Below, piece after piece: positions 1-7,722 of a DNA stretch of 17,727 nt. The notes beneath the pieces were generated by a model, which did not search any database, was not told the origin of the DNA, and saw nothing but the letters and a program-made list of their open reading frames with translations. Position numbers and translations under genes: made by a program. Within the stretch, counting starts at the first letter, position 1. Each line of letters starts with the position of its first letter. Source of the stretch: Deltaproteobacteria bacterium (GTDB lineage: Bacteria > Desulfobacterota > SM23-61); the NCBI GenBank assembly GCA_026388915.1, contig JAPLIW010000485.1, forward strand, positions 1 through 17,727, written 5' to 3'.

Positions 1-318
1 ATGAGCGGATTCAACTTTCCCAGCGGGTCCATCCGGAAATACATCTCCTCGGCCCTCAATGTAATCATTCAGATTGCCCGATTGGTGGATGGAACCCGGA
101 GGGTCGTCAGTTTCCAGGAAATCACCGGTATGGAGGGAGACGTCGTCACCATGCAGGAGGTCTTCCATTTCGAGCAGACTTCGATCGATGCCAAGGGAAT
201 GGTGAAGGGAAGGTTCCGGGCGACGGGGATCCGCCCCAAATTCGTGGAGCGGTTCCACGCCGCGGGGATTACCGTTCCTCACGACCTTTTCAACTCGAAT
301 AAAGTGTACGAGATTTGA
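1..318 (+). CDS. cpaF: CpaF/TadA family secretion ATPase, C-terminal end (5' truncated by window)
   Basis: This is the last 105 residues of the hexameric ATPase that powers assembly of Tad/Flp pili at the cytoplasmic face of the inner membrane. The ATG at base 1 is an internal methionine: CpaF proteins normally continue upstream with Walker A/B boxes, which lie outside the window. The visible part reads MSGFNFPSGSIRKYI, then IIQIARLVDGTRRV and ITGMEGDVVTMQEVF-FEQ, which is the conserved C-terminal segment of CpaF-type type II/IV secretion ATPases. The downstream tadB and tadC confirm the context. The gene stops with TGA and is followed by a 114-bp spacer with two strong hairpins before tadB. 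The identification rests on motif memory and synteny. Confidence 0.9.
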   Translation: MSGFNFPSGSIRKYISSALNVIIQIARLVDGTRRVVSFQEITGMEGDVVTMQEVFHFEQTSIDAKGMVKGRFRATGIRPKFVERFHAAGITVPHDLFNSNKVYEI

Positions 319-323
319 TGTAG

Positions 324-343
324 GGGCGCACGGCCGTGCGCCC
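324..343. repeat. Perfect 20-bp GC-rich palindrome after cpaF
   Basis: Bases 324-343 are a perfect self-complementary 20-mer (GGGCGCACGG and its complement) starting 6 bases after the cpaF stop. There is no T-run behind it, so it is not a standard intrinsic terminator. It resembles the dispersed GGGGCGCACGGCCGTGCG-type intergenic palindromes seen in many bacterial genomes (from memory). It could still reduce readthrough or stabilise the upstream mRNA end. Confidence 0.75.
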
Positions 344-369
344 TAACTGGTTGGAGGAATCCCCCTCCA

Positions 370-393
370 TCCCCTCCCCGCCAGGGGAGGGGA
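370..393. repeat. 10-bp perfect stem with GCCA loop, cpaF-tadB spacer
   Basis: TCCCCTCCCC at 370-379 pairs fully with GGGGAGGGGA at 384-393 around a 4-base loop. It lies 40 bases upstream of the tadB start and just before its ribosome binding site. No U-tract follows. It is likely another dispersed C/G-rich palindrome, but its position could tune tadB expression relative to cpaF. Confidence 0.7.
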
Positions 394-432
394 GATATCA
401 GCCTGGAATCCATCCAGGAAGGATCAAAAGTT

Positions 433-1404
433 ATGTCTATGGATATCTTGATCGCCATCGGAATTTTTCTGGTTATCCTCGCTCTGGTCGAGGGGGGCTA
501 TGTTTTATTCCAAGCCCTGAGAAATCCGGAGAAGAAAAAAGTCCGCACCCGCCTTATGAATATCTCCTCCGCGGGCCTGGAAGTCGAAGAGAGCGGCCTG
601 GAACGGCAGGTCATGATGAGCGAAGTCCCCTGGCTCAACCGGATCCTCCTGAAGCTCGACTGGAGCCGGAGAATGAACCTCCTCCTGGAACAGGCAGGAA
701 TCCGGCGGCCCGTCGGCGTCTTCCTTCTGCTCTCCCTGGTCCTGGCCGGGGTCGGGTTCATAATTGGCCTGTGGATGATTTCCAGTTACCTGGCTGCGGC
801 TCTCTTCGCCGCCGTTCTGGGGGCGATTCCCTTTATTTACATCCTTACCAAGAAAAGGCGGAGAATGCAGAAATTCGAGAGACAGCTGCCGGAGGCCCTG
901 GATTTGATGGCCCGGTCGCTGAAAGCCGGACATGCTTTTACCGGCGGGCTGAAAATGGTCGCGGACGAAATGGACGATCCCATCGGCACGGAATTCGACA
1001 AGACCCTGGCGGAGATCAATTTCGGGATCGATGTCCAGGGGGCCCTCAAAAACTTCGCCCGCCGCGTCGACTGTCCCGACATTCGATTCTTCGTGATCTC
1101 GGTCATTCTTCAGAGGGAAACCGGGGGAAATTTGGCCGAGATCCTGGAAAATATCGCCTATCTGATCCGGGAGCGGTTCAAACTTCACGGGCGTATCCGG
1201 GTCCTTTCCGCGGAGGGGAAATTTTCGGCCCTCGTCCTGGTCGCCCTTCCCTTTTTGATTATTTTCGCTCTCTCTTTCCTGAACCCGGATTATCTCCGAA
1301 TCCTGATCACCGATCCCATCGGAAAATTCATGGTAGCTTTTGCCGCGGTGATGATGGTCCTGGGAATTTTGGTCATGAAAAAGATGGTGGCCATCAAAGT
1401 TTAG
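433..1404 (+). CDS. tadB: TadB, inner-membrane platform protein of the Tad pilus
   Basis: TadB forms, with TadC, the inner-membrane platform on which the CpaF ATPase acts to assemble Flp pilin. The 323-aa protein has an N-terminal membrane segment (about residues 4-27), a hydrophobic pair at about 93-138, and a cytoplasmic T2SSF (GspF-like) domain starting with LPEALDLMARSLKAGHAF near residue 152. Two C-terminal membrane segments lie at about 265-284 and 298-316. Length and layout are usual for TadB. The start is the ATG at 433, with AGGAAGGA at 416-423 as ribosome binding site; a second in-frame ATG lies two codons later. It is followed after 8 bases by tadC and is certainly cotranscribed with it. 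Confidence 0.92.
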   Translation: MSMDILIAIGIFLVILALVEGGYVLFQALRNPEKKKVRTRLMNISSAGLEVEESGLERQVMMSEVPWLNRILLKLDWSRRMNLLLEQAGIRRPVGVFLLLSLVLAGVGFIIGLWMISSYLAAALFAAVLGAIPFIYILTKKRRRMQKFERQLPEALDLMARSLKAGHAFTGGLKMVADEMDDPIGTEFDKTLAEINFGIDVQGALKNFARRVDCPDIRFFVISVILQRETGGNLAEILENIAYLIRERFKLHGRIRVLSAEGKFSALVLVALPFLIIFALSFLNPDYLRILITDPIGKFMVAFAAVMMVLGILVMKKMVAIKV

Positions 1405-1412
1405 GAGGAAAG

Positions 1413-2366
1413 ATGATCGATATTCTTTTACTCATCGCCATTTTAGCTTTTGCCGGAGTGCTTCTTTTTATTTTGGGAATCTATCTGTATGCCGGCCATC
1501 TTCAAGAACGGCGCGGGCTTGTCCAAAGAGTCAAAGATGCCGGGGAGGAGATTGAGGAACCCGAGAAGCCGGATTTATCCCAGGCCATAAAGGGGAACCT
1601 CATGAAAGCCCTGGGAGCCCTGGGGCGCCTGGCCAAACCCCTCCAGGAAATGGACCCCACCCATGCCCGAAAAATGTTCTTGAGGGCTGGAATCCGGAGA
1701 GAAAATGCCCTGGTCCTTTTCTTCGGATCCAAGGCCTTTCTGGCCATTCTCCTTCTCCTGCTCTTTGCGGTGGTAAAATTTTCGTTCCTGCCGGTCATGC
1801 CGCATCTCCATTTTACCGGTCTGTGCATTTTAGCCGCCCTGGTCGGCTTCTATCTGCCCAATCTCTGGCTGCGGATAAGGACGGATCAAAGGAAGGAGAA
1901 GATCTTGTTGGGCCTTCCCGATGCCCTGGACCTGATGGTGGTTTGCTCGGAAGCCGGCGTCGGCCTGGATGCCACCATCAACCGGGTGGGGGAAGAGATG
2001 CGATTGAACAACAAGACCTTGAGCGACGAATTCAACCTGATGAGCCTGGAATTGCAGGCGGGAAAGCCCCGCCGGGACGCCCTGAAAGACCTGGCCACGC
2101 GCACCGGCCTGGAAGATGTGACCAACCTGACCTCCATGCTGATCCAAACGGAAAGGTTTGGGACCAGCATCTCTCAGGCGCTGAGGGTTCATTCCGATTC
2201 CATGCGGGTTAAGAGGTCCCAGAGAGCGGAAGAGGTGGCTGCCAAATTGCCGGTAAAGCTGCTGTTCCCCCTGATCTTCTTTATCTTCCCTTCCCTCTTT
2301 GTAGTCATTCTGGGGCCGGCGGTCATTCGGATATTCAGAACTTTGCTGCCCACCTTGGGCCAATGA
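1413..2366 (+). CDS. tadC: TadC, inner-membrane platform protein of the Tad pilus
   Basis: This is the paralogous partner of TadB in the Tad inner-membrane platform. The 317-aa product has membrane segments at about 3-27, 104-123, 133-153 and 280-306. Its T2SSF domain opens with GLPDALDLMVVCSEAGVGL at about 167-185. The ATG at 1413 has an excellent AGGAGGAAAG site directly upstream. The frame is open much further upstream (to 336), but that stretch is only the shadow of tadB in another frame and has none of the domain features. The stop TGA (2364-2366) overlaps an ATG of the next gene, so translation may be coupled. Confidence 0.92.
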   Translation: MIDILLLIAILAFAGVLLFILGIYLYAGHLQERRGLVQRVKDAGEEIEEPEKPDLSQAIKGNLMKALGALGRLAKPLQEMDPTHARKMFLRAGIRRENALVLFFGSKAFLAILLLLLFAVVKFSFLPVMPHLHFTGLCILAALVGFYLPNLWLRIRTDQRKEKILLGLPDALDLMVVCSEAGVGLDATINRVGEEMRLNNKTLSDEFNLMSLELQAGKPRRDALKDLATRTGLEDVTNLTSMLIQTERFGTSISQALRVHSDSMRVKRSQRAEEVAAKLPVKLLFPLIFFIFPSLFVVILGPAVIRIFRTLLPTLGQ

Positions 2367-2383
2367 TGAGAAGAGGTGGAATG

Positions 2384-3751
2384 ATGAAAAGGAAAATGAA
2401 AAAAGTTATATCTCTCGGCCTGATTGGAAGCTTTTCTTTCTTCACCATGACCAGTTGTTCGACTCAGGTAAATCTTCTGAGTTGGGGACCTTTTTCCGAA
2501 CCTCAGGAGATCCAGAGCAGCTACCATGGACAGATTTCCCAATTTGTCTCCAAAGTCCGCCCCCGCCCGGGAAATCCGGACTCCCATTATCTGCTGGCGG
2601 GTTATTACCAGCAGGGGGGCGAGCACGAGAAGGCCATTGAAGAGTTCCAAAAAGTAATCCTCATCGAGCCCCGGCATGTCCAGGCCCACAACGAGATGGG
2701 GGTTTCCTACGACCACCTGAAAGACTATGCCCGGGCCGTTGAATCCTACCAGAGGGCCCTGCTGTCGAACCCCGACCTGGATTATGTCTTGAATAACCTG
2801 GGATATTCCTATCTCCTTCAGGGCAATCCGGATGAAGCCATCCCTGTGATCCAAAAGGCCATTTTTCTGAATGGACGGGAAGGAAAGTTTCACAACAATC
2901 TGGGGCTGGCCTACGCCGTGAAAGGCGATCTGGATCAGGCCCTGGCTGAGTTCAAACTGGGGGGGGACGAGTCCAAGGCCCACTTCAACATTGCCCAGTT
3001 TTATCACCAGCGAGGGCTGTATCGGATCGCCCAGTTTCATTATTCCCAGGCTCTGAGCCTGGATCCTTCCTTCCACCATGCCAAGATCGCCTCTCAGGCG
3101 ATCGATGCCCTGGCCCGGATCTTCCAGCCCCCTCCCAAAGAAGAAGAAAAGGGGATGGCCGAAGAAGGCACGGCCCAAGAGGCTATGCTGCCTCCGGATG
3201 AACAAGCGGCTCGGGGAATAGCGGTTTCCTCCACCCCTGAGATGCAGGTTCCTGTCCCTGTTCCGCCGGAATCGGGGAGGGTTTTCCTCTCCGCCGTTGA
3301 CAGCGAATGGTTGGCCCGCGGACAGGAAGACCCGGGAGCAATAACCGCAGAATTGAATCCCGTCTTCCCCCCTGCACCCAAAACAGAACCCGCACCCCCA
3401 TCTTCTGTTCCTGCGGTGAAAGAAAAGAATTCTTCCCTGAAGAAGGCGGGGGTCGAAGTCTCTAATGGAAATGGAGTCAATGGTATGGCCCGGAAGGTTT
3501 CCTCCCATCTGCAGAAGAACGGGGTGCCGGTCCGGCGAGTCACGAATGCCAATCATTATAACTATCGCCAGACTCTAATTTTTTACCAGAACGGCTATCA
3601 GGAAGCTGCCGTTCAGGTGGCCGATCAGATTCCCGGGCTGCAAAATTTGGAAGAACAGAAAAAGTTCGACCGGGCCAATATCAATGTCAAAGTTATCATC
3701 GGCAAAGATATCCTTTCCGTTCCTGAACTCAAAGGGGGGGGGAAATCATGA
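2384..3751 (+). CDS. TadD-like TPR lipoprotein with C-terminal LytR_C-type domain
   Basis: This is a probable membrane-anchored TPR scaffold of the Tad system. Counting from the furthest upstream ATG (2363, which overlaps the tadC stop), the protein is 462 aa. I prefer the ATG at 2384 (455 aa) because GAGGTG at 2373-2378 sits 5 bases before it, whereas 2363 has no clear site. A basic start (MKRKMKK) and hydrophobic stretch end at SFFTMTSC, a signal peptidase II-type site with an atypical M at -3. TPR-like helices run from about residue 70 to 250, with motifs such as AIEEFQKVILIEP and AVESYQRALLSNP. A Pro/Glu-rich linker (255-355) follows. The last 90 residues (GVEVSNGNGVNGMARKVSSH and on) match the LytR_C pattern. 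The stop overlaps the next start by 4 bases. Confidence 0.82.
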   Translation: MKRKMKKVISLGLIGSFSFFTMTSCSTQVNLLSWGPFSEPQEIQSSYHGQISQFVSKVRPRPGNPDSHYLLAGYYQQGGEHEKAIEEFQKVILIEPRHVQAHNEMGVSYDHLKDYARAVESYQRALLSNPDLDYVLNNLGYSYLLQGNPDEAIPVIQKAIFLNGREGKFHNNLGLAYAVKGDLDQALAEFKLGGDESKAHFNIAQFYHQRGLYRIAQFHYSQALSLDPSFHHAKIASQAIDALARIFQPPPKEEEKGMAEEGTAQEAMLPPDEQAARGIAVSSTPEMQVPVPVPPESGRVFLSAVDSEWLARGQEDPGAITAELNPVFPPAPKTEPAPPSSVPAVKEKNSSLKKAGVEVSNGNGVNGMARKVSSHLQKNGVPVRRVTNANHYNYRQTLIFYQNGYQEAAVQVADQIPGLQNLEEQKKFDRANINVKVIIGKDILSVPELKGGGKS

Positions 3752-4743
3752 TGAAATCCGGGCTGCGGGCAACGATTCTGCTCTTCCTGGCAGGCCTTTT
3801 CACTCTGGGCACGATGGGATGCGCGTCCTCTCCCAACCGCCAGCAGAGTCTCCTCCAGGCCAGCGAGTATCGAAAGATCATGGAGAGACAAAAGGCGGAA
3901 ATAGCAGCGGAGCAGAAGGCCGCCCAGAAGGTTCCCGAGTTGAACGCGGATGGGTATGAAATGCTGGGAGATCGGTATATCAGCCAGGGTAACACCACCC
4001 AAGCCTTCATCCAGTACGCGAAATCACTTGAATTGGATCCTACCCGGCAGCGGGTCCGGTATAAAATAGGCACCCTCTATCTGGAGAGAGGGTTGAAGGA
4101 GGAGGCCAAGAAGGAATTTCAGGAGATTCTCAAGGCAGACCCCGAAAACGGCGCGGCCTGCGAAGGAATGGGGCGGGTCTATTTCCAATCGGGGGAATAC
4201 GCAGAGGCCGAAAAAAATTTCCACCGGGCCATTCAGATAAACCCCTCTCTCTGGCAGGCCTTCAACCATTTGGGAGTTCTCTATGATCGCCAGGGAAAGT
4301 ATGATGAAGCCATAGCCCAATATAAAAAGGCCATCTCTCTCCAACCCAGTACTGGACTCCTTTACAATAACCTTGGAGTTTCTTTGCTGTTAAAAGGAGA
4401 ACATGAGAAGGCGGTAGCCGCCTTCACCGAAGCGGTAAAGCTCAAAACCTCCAACCCGAAAATCTATAACAACCTGGCCCTCGGGCTGGCCAAACTGGAC
4501 CGCTACCCGGAAGCCCTCGAAGCTTTCAAAAAGGCCGGCGACGAGGCTACCGCCCACTACAATCTGGGTTGCCTGTACATGGCGAGAGGAAGGACGAAAG
4601 AAGCCATCCAGGCTTTCGAAAAGGCGATCGAGCTGAAACCCGGGTTTTACGTCCAGGCTCATCAAAAGATGAAGAATGCCAAGGAAGCGCTTTCCCTTCA
4701 GGACACAGCCTCCCAGCCCCCGCCCGGTGGCCTCCGATTTTAA
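3748..4743 (+). CDS. TPR-repeat lipoprotein, second TadD-like protein of the Tad locus
   Basis: A 331-aa protein with an N-terminal export signal (MMKSGLRATILLFLAGLFTL) ending at GTMGC, a probable but imperfect lipobox with Cys25. An Ala/Gln/Glu-rich helix (40-62) follows. Then about seven consecutive TPR motifs run from residue 68 to 312, for example AFIQYAKSLELDP, AEKNFHRAIQINP, AIAQYKKAISLQP and AIQAFEKAIELKP. TPR lipoproteins of the TadD type are thought to help assembly of the outer-membrane Tad secretin. This one lacks the LytR_C-like tail of its neighbour. ATG 3748 overlaps the preceding TGA (ATGA), so coupling is likely. The G-run upstream is the only ribosome-binding candidate. It is the last recognisable Tad gene here; tadE/F-type pseudopilin genes are not in the window. 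Confidence 0.82.
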   Translation: MMKSGLRATILLFLAGLFTLGTMGCASSPNRQQSLLQASEYRKIMERQKAEIAAEQKAAQKVPELNADGYEMLGDRYISQGNTTQAFIQYAKSLELDPTRQRVRYKIGTLYLERGLKEEAKKEFQEILKADPENGAACEGMGRVYFQSGEYAEAEKNFHRAIQINPSLWQAFNHLGVLYDRQGKYDEAIAQYKKAISLQPSTGLLYNNLGVSLLLKGEHEKAVAAFTEAVKLKTSNPKIYNNLALGLAKLDRYPEALEAFKKAGDEATAHYNLGCLYMARGRTKEAIQAFEKAIELKPGFYVQAHQKMKNAKEALSLQDTASQPPPGGLRF

Positions 4744-4790
4744 AAGGCACTCCTAGTCCGTCGAGGTAAGAGGTGAAAGAACCGGTTTCC

Positions 4791-4970
4791 ATGAGAAAAG
4801 CCCTCTACGTTTGCCCGCTGATCGCGCTTCTGGCCCTTTCCCCTTCCGGCTGAGGCCAAAGCTATGAATGCGCATATCAGCTGGAAACCGAAACCCACAG
4901 TCCGCCCTTTCCCCTCGGAGCAGATCGTTTGCGGGGACAATGGGACTGCCATGACCGATTCAACCCATGA
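4791..4970 (+). pseudogene. Possible lipoprotein remnant: signal peptide ending in TGA at the expected lipobox Cys
   Basis: ATG 4791 opens MRKALYVCPLIALLALSPSG followed by TGA (4851-4853). The sequence up to the stop is a convincing lipoprotein signal peptide, and the stop stands exactly where the lipobox cysteine (TGC/TGT) would be. The frame then stays open for 38 more codons (GQSYECAYQLETETHSPPFP and on) to a TGA at 4968-4970. A purine-rich AAGAGGTGAAAG lies about 10 bases upstream. I read it as a decayed small lipoprotein at the end of the Tad operon. It could also be a chance ORF, since the second part overlaps the annotated start of the next gene. Selenocysteine readthrough has no visible support. 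Confidence 0.35.
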
Positions 4971-7329
4971 CCAGAGTTCCGAAGCGACTCCCATCACCGA
5001 CCAACAGGGTGTGATGGGATGCGCCGACCACTTGATCCGGAATCTGTCCACCAAATTTGCCCGACTGGAAGGGCCAAAGGTTGAAAAGGGCATCATCGAC
5101 GCCCTTGGAATGCTGGGGGAATTTGTTCGGGCTGAATGTTCTTTCCTTTGTTTCCTGGAAAAAGGAAAAACGAAGATTGCCCATGCCTACGAATGGTGTA
5201 AACCCGGTATCCCCCCAAAACATGCCCCCTGGGAAGGAAAATCCCCGGATAGCCTGCCCTGGCAGTCAAACATTTTTCGGAAACTGAAGAACCACCCTGT
5301 ACCAAACGACATAAATCTCGGCAAAGGGTTTCATCCCGGCGAAAGCGGGAATCCAGGCCGAGACTGGATTCCTCAAAGTCCCTCCCTCTTGCTCCCTATT
5401 CATTATGAAAAATCATCGACTGCCTTTCTGGGCTTCGAGGGGCTCCAGGAAAGGGAGACCTGGCCGGAGGGAATCCTTTCGGTTCTCCAGACGGGCGGTG
5501 AAATTCTGGTCAACGCCTGGCTGCGTAAAAAACCGGAAACCGATTTCCAGGAGACGGCGCAGAGGTTCCGCAGCCTCGTAGAAAACAGCCAGGAGGTCAT
5601 TTTTTCTCTGGACGCTCAGGGCCGCTTCACCTACCTGAGCCCGGCGGCCGAGCGGTTCTTCCGGTGCCCGGTGGAAGAGATGATCGGTCAGCCGATGGCC
5701 TGTTATGTCCATCCCGAAGACCTGGGCAAATTCTGGAAAGGGTTGGAACACGATTTTGCCCAGGATGCCGGATCCTTCGAATTCCGCCTCGTGGACCGGG
5801 AGGGGAATGCGCGGTACATGCGGATCTCCGGCCGCCCGCTGTTCATCGAAGGAAAGTCTGCCGGATTGACCGGCACCATGAGCGATATCACCATTTTTAA
5901 ATTGGCCGAGGTCCTTCTCCAAAGGAGCGAGCGGCGGTACCGAAGCCTCTTTGAAAACGCCGTGGAAGGAATCTTTCAGTGTTCTCTGGAGGGACAGTTC
6001 CTCATCGCCAACCCGGCCTGCGCCCGCATCCTGGGCTTTCCTTCCCCCGATGAATTGATTCACCCGGACTCCGGAACCAAGAATCTCTGTTTCATCGACC
6101 CGGATAAGTATCAGGAATTTCAGCGAGCGCTGAAAGAAAATGGAGTCGTGGAGACATTAGAAGCTCAGCTGTGGCGTAAGGACCGGAGAAAAATCTGGGT
6201 TTCCCTGAACGTCCTGGTCAACCATGGTTCCGAAGGAATGCCACCCTTCATCGAAGGAAGAATGGAAGATATCACCGAAAGGAAATCATCCGAAGACCGC
6301 ATCCATTATCTGAGTTTTCACGACAAATTGACCGGTCTATACAATCGGGCCTACTTTGAGGAGGAATTGAAGCGGCTGGATACGCCGCGCCAGTTGCCCA
6401 TCAGCGTGATCCTGGGAGATGTAAACGGCTTGAAGCTGATCAATGACGCCTTCGGCCATGAAGAAGGAGACCGGCTCCTTCGACAGATCGCCCTCATCCT
6501 GAAGGAGTCCTGTCGGAAAGAAGATATCGTGGCGCGGATGGGAGGAGATGAATTCGCCGTCTTTCTAACCAAGACTGGGGCCGAGGCCGCCGGGGAGATC
6601 ATCCGGCGAATCAGACATTGTTGCTCCCAGAAGTCCATCGGCCCGATGCAGCTCAGCATCGCCCTCGGCTCGGTAACCAAGGATAACTCTTCCCAGGACA
6701 TGGGGAAGATTCTCCGGGATGCCGAGGAAAAAATGTACCAGACCAAGCTCCTGGAAAGCAAAGCCATCCGGACGTCGCTGTATTCCTCCCTGCGGAGGAT
6801 CCTTTTCGAGAGAAGTTTAGAGACCGAAGAACATACGGAGCGCCTCAAAGAGCTGGCCCTTCGGATGGGATCGTCTGTGGGGCTTCCCTCAAGTGAGCTC
6901 CTCAAATTATCCCTTCTGGCTGCCTGGCATGACATCGGATTGGTGGCCCTGCCGGAGGAAATCTTGAAAAAGACGGGGCCTCTGACCGAGGAGGAATGGG
7001 GGGGGATCCGGAAGCACCCCGAGATCGGATATCGCCTCGCGGAATCTTCCCCCGAGCTGGTAGCCATCGCCGAGGCCATTCTTTATCACCATGAGAATTG
7101 GGACGGGAGCGGTTACCCTCTGGGATTAAAAGGCGAAAAGATTCCCTTGGCCTCCCGCATCCTGACGATCGTGGATGCCTATGAGGTAATGACCCTCGGC
7201 CGTCCCTTTAGGAAAACCCTTAACCTGCAAGCAGCCCTGGAAGAGATTAGGAAAAAAGCGGGGAGTCAGTTCGACCCTGCCCTGGTGAATATCTTTTCAA
7301 AGATCATCGGTTCTTTTCCGCCTGGTTGA
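4864..7329 (+). CDS. PAS-PAS-GGDEF-HD-GYP protein: probable c-di-GMP synthesis/degradation sensor
   Basis: A bifunctional-looking c-di-GMP protein of up to 821 aa. Residues about 55-220 look like a GAF-type sensory region. PAS domains follow at about 233-350 (RFRSLVENSQEVIFSLDAQG) and 356-476 (RYRSLFENAVEGIFQCSLEG). The GGDEF domain (480-635) has an intact GGDEF at 560-564 and an RKED I-site (551-554) exactly five residues before it, so product inhibition is likely. The HD-GYP domain (645-815) has H657, HD at 689-690, H718, HHENWDGSGYP (742-752) and D771, so metal-dependent hydrolysis is plausible. The usual Lys after HDIG is Leu. There are no membrane segments, so it is cytoplasmic. ATG 4864 has GAGG 8 bases upstream; ATG 4951 (MTDSTHDQSS) is a credible later start. 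It may control the adjacent Tad pilus. Codons for residues about 156-170 derive from a repeat (see 5329-5372). Confidence 0.9.
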   Translation: MNAHISWKPKPTVRPFPSEQIVCGDNGTAMTDSTHDQSSEATPITDQQGVMGCADHLIRNLSTKFARLEGPKVEKGIIDALGMLGEFVRAECSFLCFLEKGKTKIAHAYEWCKPGIPPKHAPWEGKSPDSLPWQSNIFRKLKNHPVPNDINLGKGFHPGESGNPGRDWIPQSPSLLLPIHYEKSSTAFLGFEGLQERETWPEGILSVLQTGGEILVNAWLRKKPETDFQETAQRFRSLVENSQEVIFSLDAQGRFTYLSPAAERFFRCPVEEMIGQPMACYVHPEDLGKFWKGLEHDFAQDAGSFEFRLVDREGNARYMRISGRPLFIEGKSAGLTGTMSDITIFKLAEVLLQRSERRYRSLFENAVEGIFQCSLEGQFLIANPACARILGFPSPDELIHPDSGTKNLCFIDPDKYQEFQRALKENGVVETLEAQLWRKDRRKIWVSLNVLVNHGSEGMPPFIEGRMEDITERKSSEDRIHYLSFHDKLTGLYNRAYFEEELKRLDTPRQLPISVILGDVNGLKLINDAFGHEEGDRLLRQIALILKESCRKEDIVARMGGDEFAVFLTKTGAEAAGEIIRRIRHCCSQKSIGPMQLSIALGSVTKDNSSQDMGKILRDAEEKMYQTKLLESKAIRTSLYSSLRRILFERSLETEEHTERLKELALRMGSSVGLPSSELLKLSLLAAWHDIGLVALPEEILKKTGPLTEEEWGGIRKHPEIGYRLAESSPELVAIAEAILYHHENWDGSGYPLGLKGEKIPLASRILTIVDAYEVMTLGRPFRKTLNLQAALEEIRKKAGSQFDPALVNIFSKIIGSFPPG
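5329..5372. repeat. Partial dispersed palindromic repeat embedded in the GGDEF/HD-GYP coding sequence
   Basis: The stretch starting TTTCATCCCGGCGAAAGCGG, then AATCCAG...CTGGATTCC, matches the left half and core of a very common intergenic palindrome (TCATTCCCGCGAAAGCGGGA ... CTGGATTCC, then normally the mirror arm). Here the mirror right arm is missing and the sequence returns to ordinary coding after CTGGATTCC. It is translated in frame as FHPGESGNPGRDWIP, between the GAF-like region and the first PAS. The identity of the family is from memory; the internal inverted repeat AATCCAG/CTGGATT is visible directly. Confidence 0.6.
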
Positions 7330-7366
7330 AAACCGGAGGCGGGATGGATATAGAAGGAGGATAAGA

Positions 7367-7603
7367 ATGGCCAAAATCGATGATTACATCCGTAATTATA
7401 AAAAGGTGGCAGTTAGATTATCGGACGGAACGGATATCAAAGGGAAAGTCAATATCGGAGACCGTTTTCATCGATTGTCAGATCTCTTTAAAATTTCACA
7501 AGAGGCTTTCATTATCGTAGTCTCCGAGGAGTCTTCGGATGCCTCGCCAAAGGTGTATTTCGTGAACAAGAATTACATCGTCTGGGCAAAAGCTGAAGAT
7601 TGA
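7367..7603 (+). CDS. Conserved-looking 78-aa protein of unknown function
   Basis: A small soluble protein starting MAKIDDYIRNYKKVAVRLSD, with no signal peptide or membrane segment. The pattern VAVRLSDGTDIKGKVNIG, then a hydrophobic strand (EAFIIVVSEES) and KVYFVNKNYIVWAKAED, suggests a small all-beta fold. I have a vague memory of similar uncharacterised proteins in Desulfobacterota, but cannot name a function. The ribosome binding site AGAAGGAGG (7352-7360) is close to ideal, 6 bases before ATG, so the gene is almost certainly expressed. It lies 37 bases after the HD-GYP stop and is probably in the same transcript. A link to c-di-GMP signalling is only positional. Confidence 0.8.
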   Translation: MAKIDDYIRNYKKVAVRLSDGTDIKGKVNIGDRFHRLSDLFKISQEAFIIVVSEESSDASPKVYFVNKNYIVWAKAED

Positions 7604-7722
7604 TATGAGTCGTTCCTTTTCCAAAGGCATTCCACTATTTTTCCGAAAGAAATGAAGCGGCTATTGTTATATCATTTTTATGGTAATTAAAATACATATC
7701 GAGAACTAAAAAGGAACTGTTG

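Noticed and set aside
112..115. Reading DEDA (residues 112-115 of the toroid protein at 7723-8580) as the DxDD motif of squalene-hopene cyclase
   Set aside because: The surrounding residues do not match the DxDDTA context, and the protein is about half the cyclase length. Coordinates given here are residue numbers.
324..393. Intrinsic terminators after cpaF
   Set aside because: Both hairpins are strong but neither is followed by a T-run, and tadB must be read from the same operon.
336..1412. Long plus-strand open frame continuous with tadC, giving a 676-aa protein
   Set aside because: The upstream part overlaps tadB in another frame and is Arg/Pro/Gly-rich shadow translation. ATG 1413 has an ideal ribosome binding site and gives a normal-length TadC.
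2189..3556. 455-aa minus-strand open frame opposite the TadD-like gene
   Set aside because: It is a shadow of the TPR gene: no domain, no ribosome binding site, and typical antisense composition.
4851..4853. TGA as selenocysteine in a small lipoprotein
   Set aside because: No SECIS-like stem-loop is evident after the TGA and the position matches a lipobox Cys, for which Sec has no precedent that I know. A nonsense mutation or chance is simpler.
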